A stretch of 64,000 nucleotides of DNA from Streptomyces venezuelae (GCF_008642375.1 NZ_CP029194.1:7682501-7746500), one strand, 5' to 3'; counted from the stretch's first letter, positions 37,202 through 45,541 are shown. Numbers and translations: made by a program. Notes: generated from the letters alone by a model not told the origin.

Positions 37202-37714
37202 ATGCAGTTGGTACTCGACCCGCCCCGCGGAGTGGCCCCCGTCCGGCTGGGGATGACGCTCGACGAAGCGGTCGCCGCCGTGTCCGCATGGGGCGAACCA
37301 CGGGTGTACGGGGCCGACGCGGTACGCGACTTCGACCTGGTCTCCACCGAGTACCACGGCATCGGGTTCCAGGCGGCCCTGGAGCGCGACCACCGGGTCA
37401 CCGCCGTCACCGTGTGGGCGCCCGACGAGGACGAGGCCCTGGACGTGCAGGTCCTGCTGGACGGCCTGGACGTCTTCCGTACCCCGGCCGACGAGATCCT
37501 CGCGCACGCCGCGCGAAACGGCCGGCACGTCAACGACGAGGACCCGGAGGCCCCGTACGTCCCCGGAGTCACCCTGGCCTTCACCCGGGCCACCTCGCAG
37601 GACGTGCCACGGGACGCGACGGGCCTCCCGATCCGCTTCACGTCGGTGCTCGTCGCGGACGAGAAGTACCGGACCGCCGAGCCACTCCGCGCGAGCGGCG
37701 AAGCAGGAGCATGA
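37202..37714 (+). CDS. Hypothetical protein, 170 residues
   Basis: Small soluble protein starting MQLVLDPPRGVAPVRLGMTLDEA. The GVxPVRLGMTxDE opening is shared by a Streptomyces family of unknown function that resembles the N-terminal repeat of SMI1-like or immunity proteins. VTLAFTRATSQDVP and FTSVLVADEKYRTAE follow near the end. The ATG follows AGAAGGAATCACCC. It converges with the ADP-ribosylation/crystallin-like gene. No function can be assigned. Confidence 0.7.
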   Translation: MQLVLDPPRGVAPVRLGMTLDEAVAAVSAWGEPRVYGADAVRDFDLVSTEYHGIGFQAALERDHRVTAVTVWAPDEDEALDVQVLLDGLDVFRTPADEILAHAARNGRHVNDEDPEAPYVPGVTLAFTRATSQDVPRDATGLPIRFTSVLVADEKYRTAEPLRASGEAGA

Positions 37715-37735
37715 CCGGCACGGCACACGTGGCCG

Positions 37736-38089
37736 TCAGCGGAACTCGTGGATCACCTGGATCTCGCCGACGACGTGCGCGTTGAAGTCGTCCAGCTCCC
37801 CGGCCGGCACCCAGAGCTCGAGAATCGTCCGCCCGCCGGCCTGCTGGACGGGATACCGGCGCAGGAACTCCGAGTCGACCTCGAACCGGGTGACGAAGCC
37901 CGCGCCGTCGTGCTTCACGTTCCAGTCCCGGGCGATCCGGATCGCGTAGTCCTCGTCGAGCACCGGGTAGAAGATCGGCTGCTCGGGCAGACGCGGCGGC
38001 CACGCACGCCAGTTCAGCTCGCGGACGAGGTCCAGCTCCACGGGACCGGTGGGGCGCCACAGGGTCGTCGTCGCCTGGCGGCTGGTCAT
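37736..38089 (-). CDS. Short ADP-ribosylation/crystallin J1-annotated protein
   Basis: 117 residues. It matches, from memory, a small Streptomyces family often labelled ADP-ribosylation/crystallin J1: TTLWRPTGPVELDLVRELNWRAWP, LPEQPIFYPVLDEDYA, IARDWNVKHDGAGFVTRFEV, ELWVPAGELDDFNAHVVGEI. It is far too short to be a real ADP-ribosylglycohydrolase and lacks its metal-binding Asp set, so the label is probably inherited. No operon partner is seen. Confidence 0.75.
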   Translation of the reverse strand: MTSRQATTTLWRPTGPVELDLVRELNWRAWPPRLPEQPIFYPVLDEDYAIRIARDWNVKHDGAGFVTRFEVDSEFLRRYPVQQAGGRTILELWVPAGELDDFNAHVVGEIQVIHEFR

Positions 38090-38209
38090 GCGCGTCCCTC
38101 TCTCTCGGCCGGGGCGGCCGAAGGTACGGCCGGCGGGGACCCGGACGATAGCCGCGCCGCGGACCCGGCGGCCACCCGGTTTCCCGTCCTCGGCCGGTCG
38201 CAGGCACGC

Positions 38210-38246
38210 GCGCCGGCCCGGCGGGGGAGTCCCGTCGGGCCGGCGC
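38210..38246 (-). terminator. Terminator after the I36-type secreted protein gene
   Basis: 11-bp perfect stem (38210-38220 with 38236-38246), extended inward by five more pairs including one G-T, around a 5-nt loop. It lies 14 bp past the stop on the minus strand. Confidence 0.8.
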
Positions 38247-38260
38247 CGGGGTGGGTGACG

Positions 38261-38707
38261 TCAGCAGGCGTCGACCCAGAGGTGGGAGCCGACCCGGTCG
38301 TTGACGGGCTCGCCCTGGCCCTCGCCCGGGCCGAAGAACCTCAGGCCGTGGGCGCCGAGGTCGGGAATGGAGTGCCCCTGGTGGAGGCAGACCCACGAGC
38401 CGGTCCAGGAGACGCCGCGGAAGAGCTTGACGTCCTCGCTACGGCCGGGGAAGCCGTTGTTCCAGATGTCCGAGATCTTGTTCTGGCAGCCCGCCCAGTT
38501 GCCGTTGGGCCCGCTCCACTTGCAGTGGGCTCCGCCCGCGTGGGGGTGCTCCCAGGCGTAGAGGAAGCCGTCCGGTGCGGGGACCGCCGCCGGCGCGACG
38601 GCCGCCCTGGTCTCGGGGACGGCGACGCGGGCATCGGCCACCGGGGCGGTCAGCAGGGTGAGGGATCCGACGGTGAGTGCCGCCGCGAGGGCACGCTTGA
38701 TACGCAT
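38261..38707 (-). CDS. Secreted peptidase-inhibitor I36-like protein
   Basis: 148 residues. The signal peptide is MRIKRALAAALTVGSLTLLTAPVADA (read in segments), with cleavage near residue 26. The mature part has FLYAWEHPHAGGAHCKW, NWAGCQNKISDIWNNGFPG, and WVCLHQGHSIPDLG, the beta/gamma-crystallin-like fold of Streptomyces metalloproteinase inhibitors (family I36). Four Cys probably form two disulfides. It may inhibit extracellular proteases or be a surface protein. The ATG follows AAGGAGACACACC. Confidence 0.85.
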   Translation of the reverse strand: MRIKRALAAALTVGSLTLLTAPVADARVAVPETRAAVAPAAVPAPDGFLYAWEHPHAGGAHCKWSGPNGNWAGCQNKISDIWNNGFPGRSEDVKLFRGVSWTGSWVCLHQGHSIPDLGAHGLRFFGPGEGQGEPVNDRVGSHLWVDAC

Positions 38708-38763
38708 GGTGTGTCTCCTTCTGGGGTGGTCGCCGTGCCGCCGTTCGCGGCGCGGCCGTTGGG

Positions 38764-38791
38764 CCGCCGTGTGGCACGTGGCACACGGCGG
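38764..38791 (-). terminator. Terminator after the 311-residue hypothetical gene
   Basis: Perfect 10-bp stem (38764-38773 with 38782-38791) and 8-nt loop, 18 bp past the stop on the minus strand. Confidence 0.7.
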
Positions 38792-38808
38792 AGTTCTGGG
38801 GCGGGCGG

Positions 38809-39744
38809 TCAGGCCCGCTCGTCGGCGTCGAGGATCCGGTGAGCACGGGGCAGCGCCGCCGCCCTCAGCCGGTCCCGCGTCTCGACGTCCGCGCGGTACT
38901 CGCCGGCCAGCAGCCTGCCGTGGTGCTCGTCGAGGTCACGGGCCGTGCCGGCCAGCCCCGATTCCCCGCCGCACCGGACCTCCGCCAGGGCGAGGGCGAC
39001 CTCGCGTTCCTTGCCGAGGGGGCGTTCGGGGGAGAGCGCGGCGGCCCGGGCGTCCGCCGGCGCCGCGAACGCGTGTCCGGCGCGCCGCATGCACTCCCGC
39101 CACGCACCGAGCCGTCCCCGGTAACCGGGGTCGGCCACGACACGGCTCCGGCGGATCTGGACCAGCGCGTCGACGCGGGTGGAGGCCCGGAACCAGGCGC
39201 CGAGGTCTCCGTACAGACCCTTCTGGGACTCCGCGACGCAGCCCCGGTCGCTGCGCCGGACGCTTCCGCCGCCCGGGAGGGTGACGGTCAGTCCGTCGGG
39301 CGAGGTGCCGTTGGCGGCGGCGAGCGCCGCGGCCTTACGGTCCGTCGGCAGCGCCGCGAAGTAGGCGCGGTTCGGATCGCTCGCTGCACGGGCGTCCCGC
39401 TGCCGCCGCAGCTCGGAGCCGTAGCCGTGGCGGCGGGCCCGGTCCGCGTCGTCGAGGACGTACACGAAGGCCGTGGCCCCGGAGTCCTCGTCGAGCGGGA
39501 ACACCTCGTACGTGAATCCGTGCCGCCGCATGCAGTCGCGCAGCAGCCGCTGTTCGGCGTCGTGGAGCAGCCGGTCGTCCGCGGTGACCGCCCCCGCGGA
39601 ACCGGGACGTTCGGGAGGCGGGCGTTCACCGGAGGGTGGTTCACCGAGGCCGGCCAGCAGGGTCGCGACGAGGGCGATCGTGGCGCTGGTGACCGCCACG
39701 GCCGTGGCGAGGGGGGAGCTGTGGGCAGGGCTGTGCCGGGGCAT
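38809..39744 (-). CDS. Hypothetical membrane-anchored or secreted protein
   Basis: 311 residues. A single N-terminal hydrophobic segment (ATAVAVTSATIALVATLLAGL) is followed by a Pro-rich linker and a soluble domain with paired Cys-containing repeats (LLRDCMRRHGFTYEV near 75, AWRECMRRAGHAF near 210, VRCGGESG near 250). The CMRRxGH/F repeat is seen in Streptomyces secreted proteins of unknown function. GCAGGAGATCCCCC precedes the ATG at 39744. It is divergent from the GH43-like gene. Confidence 0.72.
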   Translation of the reverse strand: MPRHSPAHSSPLATAVAVTSATIALVATLLAGLGEPPSGERPPPERPGSAGAVTADDRLLHDAEQRLLRDCMRRHGFTYEVFPLDEDSGATAFVYVLDDADRARRHGYGSELRRQRDARAASDPNRAYFAALPTDRKAAALAAANGTSPDGLTVTLPGGGSVRRSDRGCVAESQKGLYGDLGAWFRASTRVDALVQIRRSRVVADPGYRGRLGAWRECMRRAGHAFAAPADARAAALSPERPLGKEREVALALAEVRCGGESGLAGTARDLDEHHGRLLAGEYRADVETRDRLRAAALPRAHRILDADERA

Positions 39745-40212
39745 GGGGGATCTCCTGCGGTGGTCGGGGACGAGCAGCCGACGACGAGGCCTGGGGCCCC
39801 GGACCCGTGGGCCAGGAGGCGGAGAAGGCGGTGGTGTCGTCGGGCGACATCGGAAGACGTGGGGAAGGCGTCGGAGCATCCGTGCGGTGCGTGGCTCCGA
39901 CGTACGGCGCGGGGGCGCACCGGGGCGGGAAGCCCGCTCCGGGGGCCGCTGCCGAGCGGCGTCCCGGTCGGACAACGGAAGTCTGCGGCGGGCGGGAAGC
40001 GGCCCGCAACCATGTCCCGGCCGTTTCGCCGAAGTCGGGATCCCCACCCTTCTGACCTGCGGGGACTTGCTTGTCCCGGGACAGGAACGACCCCGGGACA
40101 CGGCTCGGGCCGGCGCAACGCGACGGGCGCCGCGTCGTTCTCGTGGTGTGCCGACCGTCGGCACCGTCGTCGTCCGCGGCGGCGGGCCGGCCAGAACCGA
40201 GGGAGCGGATCC
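39745..40212. other. 468-bp divergent intergenic region
   Basis: No convincing gene was found on either strand; open frames here lack ribosome binding sites and recognisable homology. Toward the right end lies a perfect 12-bp palindrome TGTCCCGGGACA (40072-40083), with a partial copy CCCCGGGACA at 40091-40100. This is a candidate operator for the secreted GH43-like gene. Confidence 0.5.
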
Positions 40213-41832
40213 GTGGACCACCGGAACGAGCACGGGGACGGACCTCCCCGCCACGCGGACGCGAGAAGCCGCCGAGCAGACCCGCCGATCGCCGGCGAAC
40301 GGGAACGGGCCGCCTCCCGCCGAGGGTTCGTCGCGGCCTTGACGCTGGGCGTTACCGCCTGCCTCGCCGCGCTCACCGGCGGCGGCGTCGGTGTCGGCAC
40401 CCCCGTGACGGCCCCGCCGCGCGTGGAGGTCCTCGCACCCGGAGCCGTACCGCCCGTCCTCGTCCCGGCCGCGGCCCAGGTGCCCGCGCCGTCCGAGCGG
40501 TCCACGCCGTCAGGGCGGTCCACGCCGTCCGGGCGGTCCGCGTCGCGAGCGCCGGCCGCGCCGGCCGTGCCTCCCGGGCCCGTCCTCGACCAGGACTTCG
40601 CCGATCCGGACGTCGTGCGGGTCGGCCGGATCCACCACGCCTACGCCACCAACGCCCACGGCAGGAACATCCAGCACGCCACCTCCACCGACCTCGTCCA
40701 CTGGACGGTCGACGGCACGGACGTGCTGCCCGAGGTCGGCGCGTGGGTCACGCTCGATCCGCCGGGCCACGTCTGGGCGCCGGAAGTCTTCGACAACGGC
40801 GACGGATTCACGCTCCACTACACGGCCCGCGACCGGGCCGGCGGGCGCCAGTGCATCGGCGTCGCGCTCGCGGACGCGCCCGGCGGCCCGTTCCGGCCGG
40901 TCGGCGACGGCCCGCTGGTCTGCCCGACCGAGCAGGGCGGCGCGATCGACGCGTCGAGCTACACCGAGAACGGCGTCCGCCACCTCCTGTGGAAGAGCGA
41001 CGGCAACTGCTGCGGGCTCGACACCTGGCTCCACCTCCAGCGCGTCTCATGGGACGGCACGCGCGTCACCGGCGACCCCGTCCGGCTCGTCAAGCAGGAC
41101 GAGCCCCACAACTGGGAGCAGGGCCTCGTCGAAGCGCCCACACTCGTCAAGCGGGACGGTCGTTACGTCCTCCTCTTCTCGGCGGGCGACTACCGCACCG
41201 ACGCGTACGCGGCGGGCTGGGCGACCTCCGACGCCCTCACCGGCCCGTACGTGAAGGGGAGCGGTCCCTTCATGACCACGACGTCCTTCGCCGGCGCGAT
41301 CGGCGGGCCGGGCGGTCAGGACGTCGTGACCGGCCCCGGCGGCCAGGACCGCATCCTCTTCCACGGCCGCGGCGCCGACGGCTCACGACGGGTCCTGTAC
41401 GCCGCCGACCTCGGCTTCGCCGACGGCCGTCCGGTCGTGCGAGGCAGCCGGACGGTGTACGAGGCGGAGCTCGCCCAGGTGCACCTGGCGTCCGTCCGCG
41501 AAGCGCGCAACGCCTGGGGTGACCGGGCTGTCGGGCACATCGACGAACCCGGCAGCTTCGTGGAGTTCCGGGTCTACGCCGCCTCTCCGGGCCGTCACAC
41601 GATGAGCGTGCGCTACGGCAACGGCTCGCTGGACGCCTCGGGCGCACCGGCCGCCGCCTCGCACGGCCTGACGGTCGACGGCCGGGCCGCGGGCGCCGTC
41701 GGCTACCCGTACACCGGCTGGGACGAGTGGCGTTCGACCGACGTCCCGGTGGACCTGCGAGCCGGGTGGAACACCCTCCGTCTCACGAAGGGCGAGCGCT
41801 ACGCGGAGCTGGACGCCGTGGAGGTGGCGTAG
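40213..41832 (+). CDS. Secreted GH43-like glycoside hydrolase with C-terminal carbohydrate-binding domain
   Basis: 539 residues. A Tat-like signal (ERAASRRGFVAALTLGVTACLAAL, read in segments) and a Ser/Pro-rich linker with STPSGR repeats precede a five-bladed propeller (about 125-405): FADPDVVRVGRIHHAYATN gives the catalytic-base Asp region, VWAPEVFDNGDGFTLHYTA, GGAIDASSYTENGV and EAPTLVKRDGRYVLLFS follow as in GH43 enzymes such as arabinanases. Residues about 412-539 form a CBM35/6-like beta sandwich (VYEAELAQ, HTMSVRYGNGS, WRSTDVPVDLRAGWNTLRLTKG). It probably degrades plant arabinan or xylan outside the cell. The GTG at 40213 follows GAGGGAGCGGATCC. Confidence 0.87.
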   Translation: MDHRNEHGDGPPRHADARSRRADPPIAGERERAASRRGFVAALTLGVTACLAALTGGGVGVGTPVTAPPRVEVLAPGAVPPVLVPAAAQVPAPSERSTPSGRSTPSGRSASRAPAAPAVPPGPVLDQDFADPDVVRVGRIHHAYATNAHGRNIQHATSTDLVHWTVDGTDVLPEVGAWVTLDPPGHVWAPEVFDNGDGFTLHYTARDRAGGRQCIGVALADAPGGPFRPVGDGPLVCPTEQGGAIDASSYTENGVRHLLWKSDGNCCGLDTWLHLQRVSWDGTRVTGDPVRLVKQDEPHNWEQGLVEAPTLVKRDGRYVLLFSAGDYRTDAYAAGWATSDALTGPYVKGSGPFMTTTSFAGAIGGPGGQDVVTGPGGQDRILFHGRGADGSRRVLYAADLGFADGRPVVRGSRTVYEAELAQVHLASVREARNAWGDRAVGHIDEPGSFVEFRVYAASPGRHTMSVRYGNGSLDASGAPAAASHGLTVDGRAAGAVGYPYTGWDEWRSTDVPVDLRAGWNTLRLTKGERYAELDAVEVA

Positions 41833-41848
41833 GCCCCGACCCGCCCTG

Positions 41849-42853
41849 TCAGGCCCACTTCTGATGTGCCGTCCCGTCGCACGGTGACACCCGCAGACCG
41901 CCCGCGCTGTCGGCGAGGCAGCGCCGGGCGGTCGTGCTCCGGATCTCGACGGCCACGTCGTCCCGTGCGCTGACGGTCCACCGCTGCGACGCCGCCGGGC
42001 CGCAGGGCGTCGTGGACAGGCCGCCGGGGAGGTGGTCGAGGCACTCTCCCGTCGCGTGGTTCCTGAGCTGCGTGCCGCCGTCCGGCGTCGTGCGGACGGT
42101 CCAGCGCTGGTACGACATGCCGTTGCAGGCGAAGGACCGGGTGCCCATGTCGAGACTGTCGTCGAGGCAGGCGCCCGTCGCACGGCTCACGAAGATCCTG
42201 GGTGCGGGCGACGCGGCCGACGCGCCGTGTGCGCTGTGCCCGCTGGGCGCGGCCGACGGGTCATCGCCGCCCGCCGGGGGACCGGGCCGGAGGAGAACGG
42301 TGCTCACGGCTCCGATGACCAGGCCGATCACGGCCCCGGCGAGGGCCCAGCCCGTGGGCCCTCGCCGCAGGGAGAGCCACCGCCGCGCGGGACCGGTCGG
42401 GACGCCCGCCTCCGCCGTACCGACACTCCGCACCGACTCGTCCGGGACCGATTCGCCAGGGACCGGCACGTCTGGGACCGGCACGTCTGGGACCGATTCG
42501 CCAGGGACCGGCACGTCCCGGACCGACTCGGCCTGTTCCGGTTCGCCCTGGACAGGCTCGCCCCGGACCTCTGCGTCCTTCTGGCGCCGGACCGGCTTGC
42601 GCTGGCTCCGCTCGGCGGCAAGCCACAGGTGCCGGTACTCGGAGGGGTCGGCGTCGAGGGCCTCGCACAGGTCACGGACCGTCTCCCACGGGGGAACGGT
42701 GACGCCGAGGAAGTACCGCGACAGGGACGAGTCGCTGATGCGCACGCTCGTCTCGAGGGCTCGCAGCGTGTGTCCCGAGCGTCGCTGGAGGTCGCGCAGC
42801 GCCCTGCCGAGCGCGCGGGCCGGTTCCTGGTCGTCAGGCCGGACGGCAGCCAT
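41849..42853 (-). CDS. XRE regulator - transmembrane - ricin-type lectin fusion
   Basis: 334 residues in four parts. Residues 10-65 are an XRE helix-turn-helix (LQRRSGHTLRALETSVRISDSSLSRYFLG). Residues 90-140 are a low-complexity repeat of VPGES/VPDV units. Residues 168-189 are one transmembrane helix (GWALAGAVIGLVIGAVSTVLL). Residues 218-334 are a ricin-type beta trefoil with three QxW motifs (YQRWTV, SQRWTV, HQKWA). The expected topology puts DNA-binding inside and the sugar-binding lectin outside. It may sense extracellular glycans and act on transcription, perhaps after proteolysis; inferred. The ATG follows AAGGG. Confidence 0.88.
   Translation of the reverse strand: MAAVRPDDQEPARALGRALRDLQRRSGHTLRALETSVRISDSSLSRYFLGVTVPPWETVRDLCEALDADPSEYRHLWLAAERSQRKPVRRQKDAEVRGEPVQGEPEQAESVRDVPVPGESVPDVPVPDVPVPGESVPDESVRSVGTAEAGVPTGPARRWLSLRRGPTGWALAGAVIGLVIGAVSTVLLRPGPPAGGDDPSAAPSGHSAHGASAASPAPRIFVSRATGACLDDSLDMGTRSFACNGMSYQRWTVRTTPDGGTQLRNHATGECLDHLPGGLSTTPCGPAASQRWTVSARDDVAVEIRSTTARRCLADSAGGLRVSPCDGTAHQKWA
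42444..42533. repeat. Six 15-bp tandem repeats in the XRE-ricin gene
   Basis: Six units of 15 bp alternate GGGACCGATTCGCCA and GGGACCGGCACGTCT forms (42444, 42459, 42474, 42489, 42504, 42519). They encode the VPGES/VPDV pentapeptide linker between the DNA-binding and membrane parts. Confidence 0.85.
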
Positions 42854-43091
42854 GATGGCGCCCTTCGCAGGAGGGGCAAACGGTGTTCCAGCAGGTCAGA
42901 ACCCTAGGGGGCGGCAGATCTCGGTGGCAAACAGGAACACTCTCCCGGAGGAACCCGAGCGGGCCGGTTGACGGAGAGGAGGGGCACCCACCTTTTTGTG
43001 GGTACTTGTCGCGTGACCGGCGCCGGGAGAACCTGGTGGTGACCGAGGACACGGAGACGGAGACGGAGGGGGAAAGGAGCCGGACGAGCGT

Positions 43092-43442
43092 TCAGGACGC
43101 GGCGCGCTCCTCGGCTAGCCGGTCGAGCCGGCGGTGGCCCCAGTCGGAGAGGGGCGCCAGCGCGTCGGAGAGTTCGCGTCCGATGCCGGTCAGCGAGTAG
43201 ACGGTCTTCGGCGGCACCACGTCGTGCACCTCGCGGTGCACGAGGCCGTCCGCCTCCATCTCCCGCAGGGCCTGGGTGAGCACCTTCTCGCTGATCGCCG
43301 GAATCCGGCGCCGCAGTTCGCCGGGGCGGTGCGGCCCCGATTCGAGCATCCAGAGCAGCAGGGTCTTCCACTTGCCGTCGATCACGGCTACGGCGGCGGT
43401 CACGCCGCAGACCTCCGTGTCGTGCGCTCGGCCGCGCGTCAT
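43092..43442 (-). CDS. HxlR-family transcriptional regulator
   Basis: 116-residue winged-helix regulator: CGVTAAVAVIDGKWKTLLLWML, GPHRPGELRRRIPAISEKVLTQALREMEADGL, VVPPKTVYSLTGIGREL are HxlR signatures. Cys12 near the N-terminus could be a redox sensor, as in some HxlR (QorR/HypR) proteins. It is divergent from the imine-reductase-like gene and probably controls it. Confidence 0.92.
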   Translation of the reverse strand: MTRGRAHDTEVCGVTAAVAVIDGKWKTLLLWMLESGPHRPGELRRRIPAISEKVLTQALREMEADGLVHREVHDVVPPKTVYSLTGIGRELSDALAPLSDWGHRRLDRLAEERAAS

Positions 43443-43526
43443 CGTGCTCGCCCCCCGGCCATGTCCGTCTTCTCCGTCTCCTCGGTCACGTCTTTCTTCT
43501 TACCTCATCTACAAGGGAGTTCCGCC

Positions 43527-44420
43527 GTGCCTTCTTCCCCGACGTCTCCGTCCCCCTCCGTCACGGTGATCGGTCTCGGGCCCATGGGCCGCGCGCTGGC
43601 CGGCGCCTTCCTGGACGCCGGAGTCCGTACCACCGTGTGGAACCGGACCCCGGGCCGGGACCGCGAGCTCGTCGCGCGCGGCGCGGTCAGTGCGGCGAGC
43701 GTCGCGGAGGCGGTCGCCGCGAGTCCGCTCACCGTGGTCTGCCTGGTCAACTACGACGCGACGGATGCCGTACTCCGTCAGGTCGCCGTCACCACCGCGC
43801 TCAAGGGCCGGACCCTCGTGAACCTCTCCGCCGACACCCCGGACCGGGCCCGGGACACCGGTCGCTGGGCCGGCGACCACGGCATCCGGTATCTCGACGG
43901 CGCCATCATGACGCCCACCCCGACCATCGGCACGCCGCAGGCCGTGTTCCTGTTCAGCGGCCCGGAGGAGCTGTACGCCGATCACCGGGCGGCGCTGGAC
44001 GCCTTGGGCGGCTCCCACACGCACCTCGGCGAGGACATCGGGCGGGCGGCGGCGTACGACATCGCGCTGCTCGACATCTTCTGGACGTCGGCGGCGGGGT
44101 ACGTCCATGCCCTCGCCGTGGCCGGAGCGGAGGGCGTCTCGCCGCGCGAACTGGCCCCGTTCGCCCAGGGCATCGGTGCGATCCTGCCGCCGCTCTTCCA
44201 GGAGATGGCCGAGGACATGGAGAGCGGCACCTACTCGGGCGAGGGCAATCCGCTGACGTCAGCGGTGTCGTCCATGGCGCACATCGTCCATGCCTCCGAG
44301 GCCCACGGCATCGACGCGGGGGTGATGCGGGCGGCCGAGGGGCTCGCGCGCCGCACGGTCGGCCTGGGCCACGGCGCCGACGGCTTCACCCGGATCGCCG
44401 AAGTCCTCACCCGCCGCTGA
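43527..44420 (+). CDS. Imine-reductase-like NAD(P)-dependent oxidoreductase
   Basis: 297 residues of the beta-hydroxyacid dehydrogenase/6-phosphogluconate fold: VTVIGLGPMGRALAGAFLDAG at the N-terminus, VWNRTPGR (NADPH-binding Arg pair), GIRYLDGAIMTPTPTIG near 125, and a C-terminal helical dimer domain with LLDIFWTSAAGYVHALAVAGAEGVSP. This pattern fits imine reductases (IREDs) of Streptomyces. GTG 43527 follows AAGGGAGTTCCGCC. It is divergent from HxlR, which probably represses it. Confidence 0.87.
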   Translation: MPSSPTSPSPSVTVIGLGPMGRALAGAFLDAGVRTTVWNRTPGRDRELVARGAVSAASVAEAVAASPLTVVCLVNYDATDAVLRQVAVTTALKGRTLVNLSADTPDRARDTGRWAGDHGIRYLDGAIMTPTPTIGTPQAVFLFSGPEELYADHRAALDALGGSHTHLGEDIGRAAAYDIALLDIFWTSAAGYVHALAVAGAEGVSPRELAPFAQGIGAILPPLFQEMAEDMESGTYSGEGNPLTSAVSSMAHIVHASEAHGIDAGVMRAAEGLARRTVGLGHGADGFTRIAEVLTRR

Positions 44421-44424
44421 CGGT

Positions 44425-45465
44425 TCAGAGTTCGTCGGAGAGCTCCGGGGCCGTCTCCCCGAAGCACTCCTCGGGCGCGGACTCCCGGCCCTCCTCCGTA
44501 CGGACGCGGGTCAGGGCGAGGGCGCGGTTGCGGCCCGTGTGGGCGGCGGGTCCGGTGACGATCACGATGCCCTCGTCCTCGGTGTGGAGGACGAGGCCGG
44601 GTGTCCCGGCATAGGTGCGGCGGGTCACCTCGGCCGCGAGGATCTCCAGACGGCGGCCGTGGTGGTGGGTGTAGGCGGCCGGGTAGGACGCGCGCCGGGA
44701 GGCGACGAACGGTGCGAGGGACTCCGCCGGAAGCGACCAGTCGATCCGGCGGTCCTCGACGGAGTGGGTCCGTGCGGGGGAGCCGGTGCCGGGGCCGACG
44801 CGCCCCGGGGGGCCGTGGACCACGCCGGCTGGCTCCGGTTCGAGGTGGCGGTGGACGCGCCGTAAAAGGGAGCCCAGTTGGTCGCGCTCCGCCGGGCTGA
44901 GCGGGGCGAGGATGTCGTCGTCCGCCGACGCGATGTCCGCGCTGAGCTCGGCCAGCGCGGTCCTGCCCTCGTCGGTCAGCCTGACGACGACGCGACGCCG
45001 GTCGGCGGTGTCCCGGACGCAGTCCACGTGTCCGGCCCGGTCCAGGTCGTTCACGATCTTCACGAGGTCGCTGGCGTTCATGTCGAGCCGGGTGGCCAGG
45101 GCCGTCTTCATCTGCGGGCCGAGGTCGGCGAGCAGCGCCATCACGGTGAGGTGCCAGAGGCGGAGCCCGCGCGCGGTCAGCCGCTCGGTGAGGCGTCGGC
45201 GCGCGGCCTTGCCGATCGCCGTCAGGAGATACGCGTGGAGGTCGAGGACGCTCGGTGGTGTCATGCGCGTCGTCGGCGTCGTGGAGGGAGGGGCGCCGGC
45301 CGGTGCGGCCGGGGATCCGCTCGGGAGCGTGCTGAGAGTCAGGCCGGAATCGGTGAGTGCCGCGAGGACCCGTGCCCAGTCGGTCGGGACGTTCGAAATC
45401 GCGACGAAGGCGAATCGCTCGCCTTCCGGGTCCTGTGCCGTCCCCGTGACGACCGGCTGCTCCAT
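44425..45465 (-). CDS. MarR-type regulator fused to a formyltransferase C-terminal domain
   Basis: 346 residues. Residues 1-70 have no recognised domain. Residues 72-212 are a MarR winged helix: LRLWHLTVMALLADLG, MKTALATRLDMNASDLVKIV, DRAGHVDCVRDTADRRRVVV. Residues about 238-325 match the C-terminal domain of the nearby hydroxyornithine formyltransferase almost segment by segment: RIDWSLPAESLAPFV, YPAAYTHHHGRRLEILAAEV, GTPGLVLHTEDEGIVIVTG, HTGRNRALALTRVRTEEGRE. The ATG at 45465 follows CAAGGATCACTCG and lies 11 bp from an iron box, so it is probably iron-regulated with the siderophore genes. It may sense the formylated product; inferred. Confidence 0.85.
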   Translation of the reverse strand: MEQPVVTGTAQDPEGERFAFVAISNVPTDWARVLAALTDSGLTLSTLPSGSPAAPAGAPPSTTPTTRMTPPSVLDLHAYLLTAIGKAARRRLTERLTARGLRLWHLTVMALLADLGPQMKTALATRLDMNASDLVKIVNDLDRAGHVDCVRDTADRRRVVVRLTDEGRTALAELSADIASADDDILAPLSPAERDQLGSLLRRVHRHLEPEPAGVVHGPPGRVGPGTGSPARTHSVEDRRIDWSLPAESLAPFVASRRASYPAAYTHHHGRRLEILAAEVTRRTYAGTPGLVLHTEDEGIVIVTGPAAHTGRNRALALTRVRTEEGRESAPEECFGETAPELSDEL

Positions 45466-45475
45466 CGAGTGATCC

Positions 45476-45494
45476 TTGGGTGAGGTGAACCTAA
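45476..45494 (-). promoter_or_regulatory. Iron box (DmdR/IdeR-like) before the MarR fusion gene
   Basis: On the minus strand TTAGGTTCACCTCACCCAA matches 15 of 19 positions of the remembered consensus TTAGGTTAGGCTCACCTAA. It ends 11 bp before the start codon, where bound repressor would cover the transcription start. Confidence 0.7.
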
Positions 45495-45541
45495 TATCCG
45501 TCCACCGACGCACCCCGGGACCGTCCGGGGCACGTCAGTGG

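Noticed and set aside
37736..38089. Genuine ADP-ribosylglycohydrolase
   Set aside because: At 117 residues it is too short and lacks the metal-binding Asp motifs; the family label is probably inherited.
39745..40212. Short open frames in the divergent gap as genes
   Set aside because: No ribosome binding sites, no homology and Arg/Gly-rich composition.
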